Assembly (NCBI GenBank): GCA_025504975.1
Contig: JANUWI010000001.1
Location: 1,116,001-1,180,000 of the forward strand
DNA length: 64,000 bases
Origin: Plenodomus lindquistii
Lineage: Eukaryota; Ascomycota; Dothideomycetes; Pleosporales; Leptosphaeriaceae
Reading direction: 5' to 3'
The notes beneath the pieces are model-generated. The model did not search any database. It saw only the letters and a program-made list of their open reading frames with translations, and was not told the origin of the DNA. The translations under genes were made by a program, and so were the position numbers. Below, in pieces: positions 63,841 through 64,000 of the stretch. The first letter of the stretch is position 1; every line of letters begins with the position of its first letter.

Positions 63841-64000
63841 ATGCACTTCCTCCAGATCGCAACTGCGGCTTTGACCGCTGCGTCCACGGCATATGGCGCA
63901 CCTCTTGAGAAGCGTGCCGCCAAAGTCGACGAGCTTGTCGGTTTCGCAGCGGGAACCACCGGAGGTGGTAGCGGTGCAGGCACTACTGTCGCTTCCTGCT
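63841..64000 (+). CDS. Secreted pectate lyase (polysaccharide lyase family 1 type), 5' part only
   Basis: The first 53 codons before the window ends. MHFLQIATAALTAASTAYGA is a signal peptide, then PLEKR, a Kex2-type site, and AAKVDELVGFAAGTTGGGSG, continuing AGTTVASC. The VGFAAGTTGGGSGAGTTV block is the start of mature fungal PL1 pectate lyases. The expected reaction is beta-elimination of polygalacturonate in plant walls, outside the cell. Catalytic residues lie beyond the edge, so activity cannot be judged. Confidence 0.8.
   Translation, partial: MHFLQIATAALTAASTAYGAPLEKRAAKVDELVGFAAGTTGGGSGAGTTVASC

Noticed and set aside
1..64000. Secondary-metabolite cluster
   Set aside because: An aldo-keto reductase, two MFS transporters and two Zn2Cys6 genes are present, but there is no PKS, NRPS, terpene synthase or tailoring group, and housekeeping genes separate them.

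Overview
The window is nuclear DNA from a filamentous ascomycete, most likely a dothideomycete of the Pleosporales type. The evidence is many short GT-AG introns (about 48-60 nt) with CTNAC-like branch sites, intact fungal housekeeping genes (Esa1, Rex4, PP4, Ras, Lon, Pcp1-type rhomboid, Egt1, Cho2), Zn2Cys6 regulators next to MFS transporters, and a secreted pectate lyase beginning at the right edge. Species is an inference from gene content and was not tested.

Layout: (1) 1-11 kb: the Esa1 histone acetyltransferase (cut by the left edge) and the REX4 exonuclease fire divergently, followed by an aldo-keto reductase, a MYND zinc-finger protein, a DUF4385 protein, a small cysteine-containing membrane or secreted protein, and a PP4 catalytic subunit. 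(2) 11-17 kb: a Zn2Cys6 regulator followed by a Dal5-type MFS permease. (3) 17-20.8 kb: gene-poor, with three decayed copies of a coding repeat. (4) 20.8-31.5 kb: an alpha/beta hydrolase, Ras, a molybdopterin-binding-domain protein divergent from glia maturation factor, and a basic-tailed hypothetical protein. (5) 31.5-41 kb: a DUF3431 protein with a splice-frame problem, a mucin-like single-pass membrane protein, a peroxisomal Lon (C-terminal SRL), a MITE and a mitochondrial rhomboid. (6) 41-55 kb: a five-exon gene coding for an N-terminal Cys/His cluster and a C-terminal PHD finger, the ergothioneine synthase Egt1, a coiled-coil hypothetical protein and CHO2. (7) 55-64 kb: a zinc-ligand-rich fragment, a 100-residue PLDc_N membrane protein, an MCT-type MFS transporter sharing a 288-bp promoter with a Zn2Cys6 regulator, a long non-coding stretch, and the first 53 codons of a pectate lyase.

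Most genes act independently in housekeeping roles: chromatin, RNA processing, signalling, lipid methylation, protein quality control. The two regulator-transporter pairs (11.6-17.0 kb and 57.4-61.4 kb) are the only clear functional groupings. I found no clear secondary-metabolite cluster, no CRISPR and no virus. The less expected items are a tRNA-like gene whose A and B boxes are split by a long insert, a decayed tandem coding repeat with its own TATA box, a TA-flanked MITE, a diverged dispersed repeat beside three genes, an apparent GC-AG intron, an 18-nt microexon, and a frame-breaking intron in the DUF3431 gene. Exon models were checked by hand for reading frame; for every spliced complete gene except the DUF3431 one the exon sum is divisible by three.
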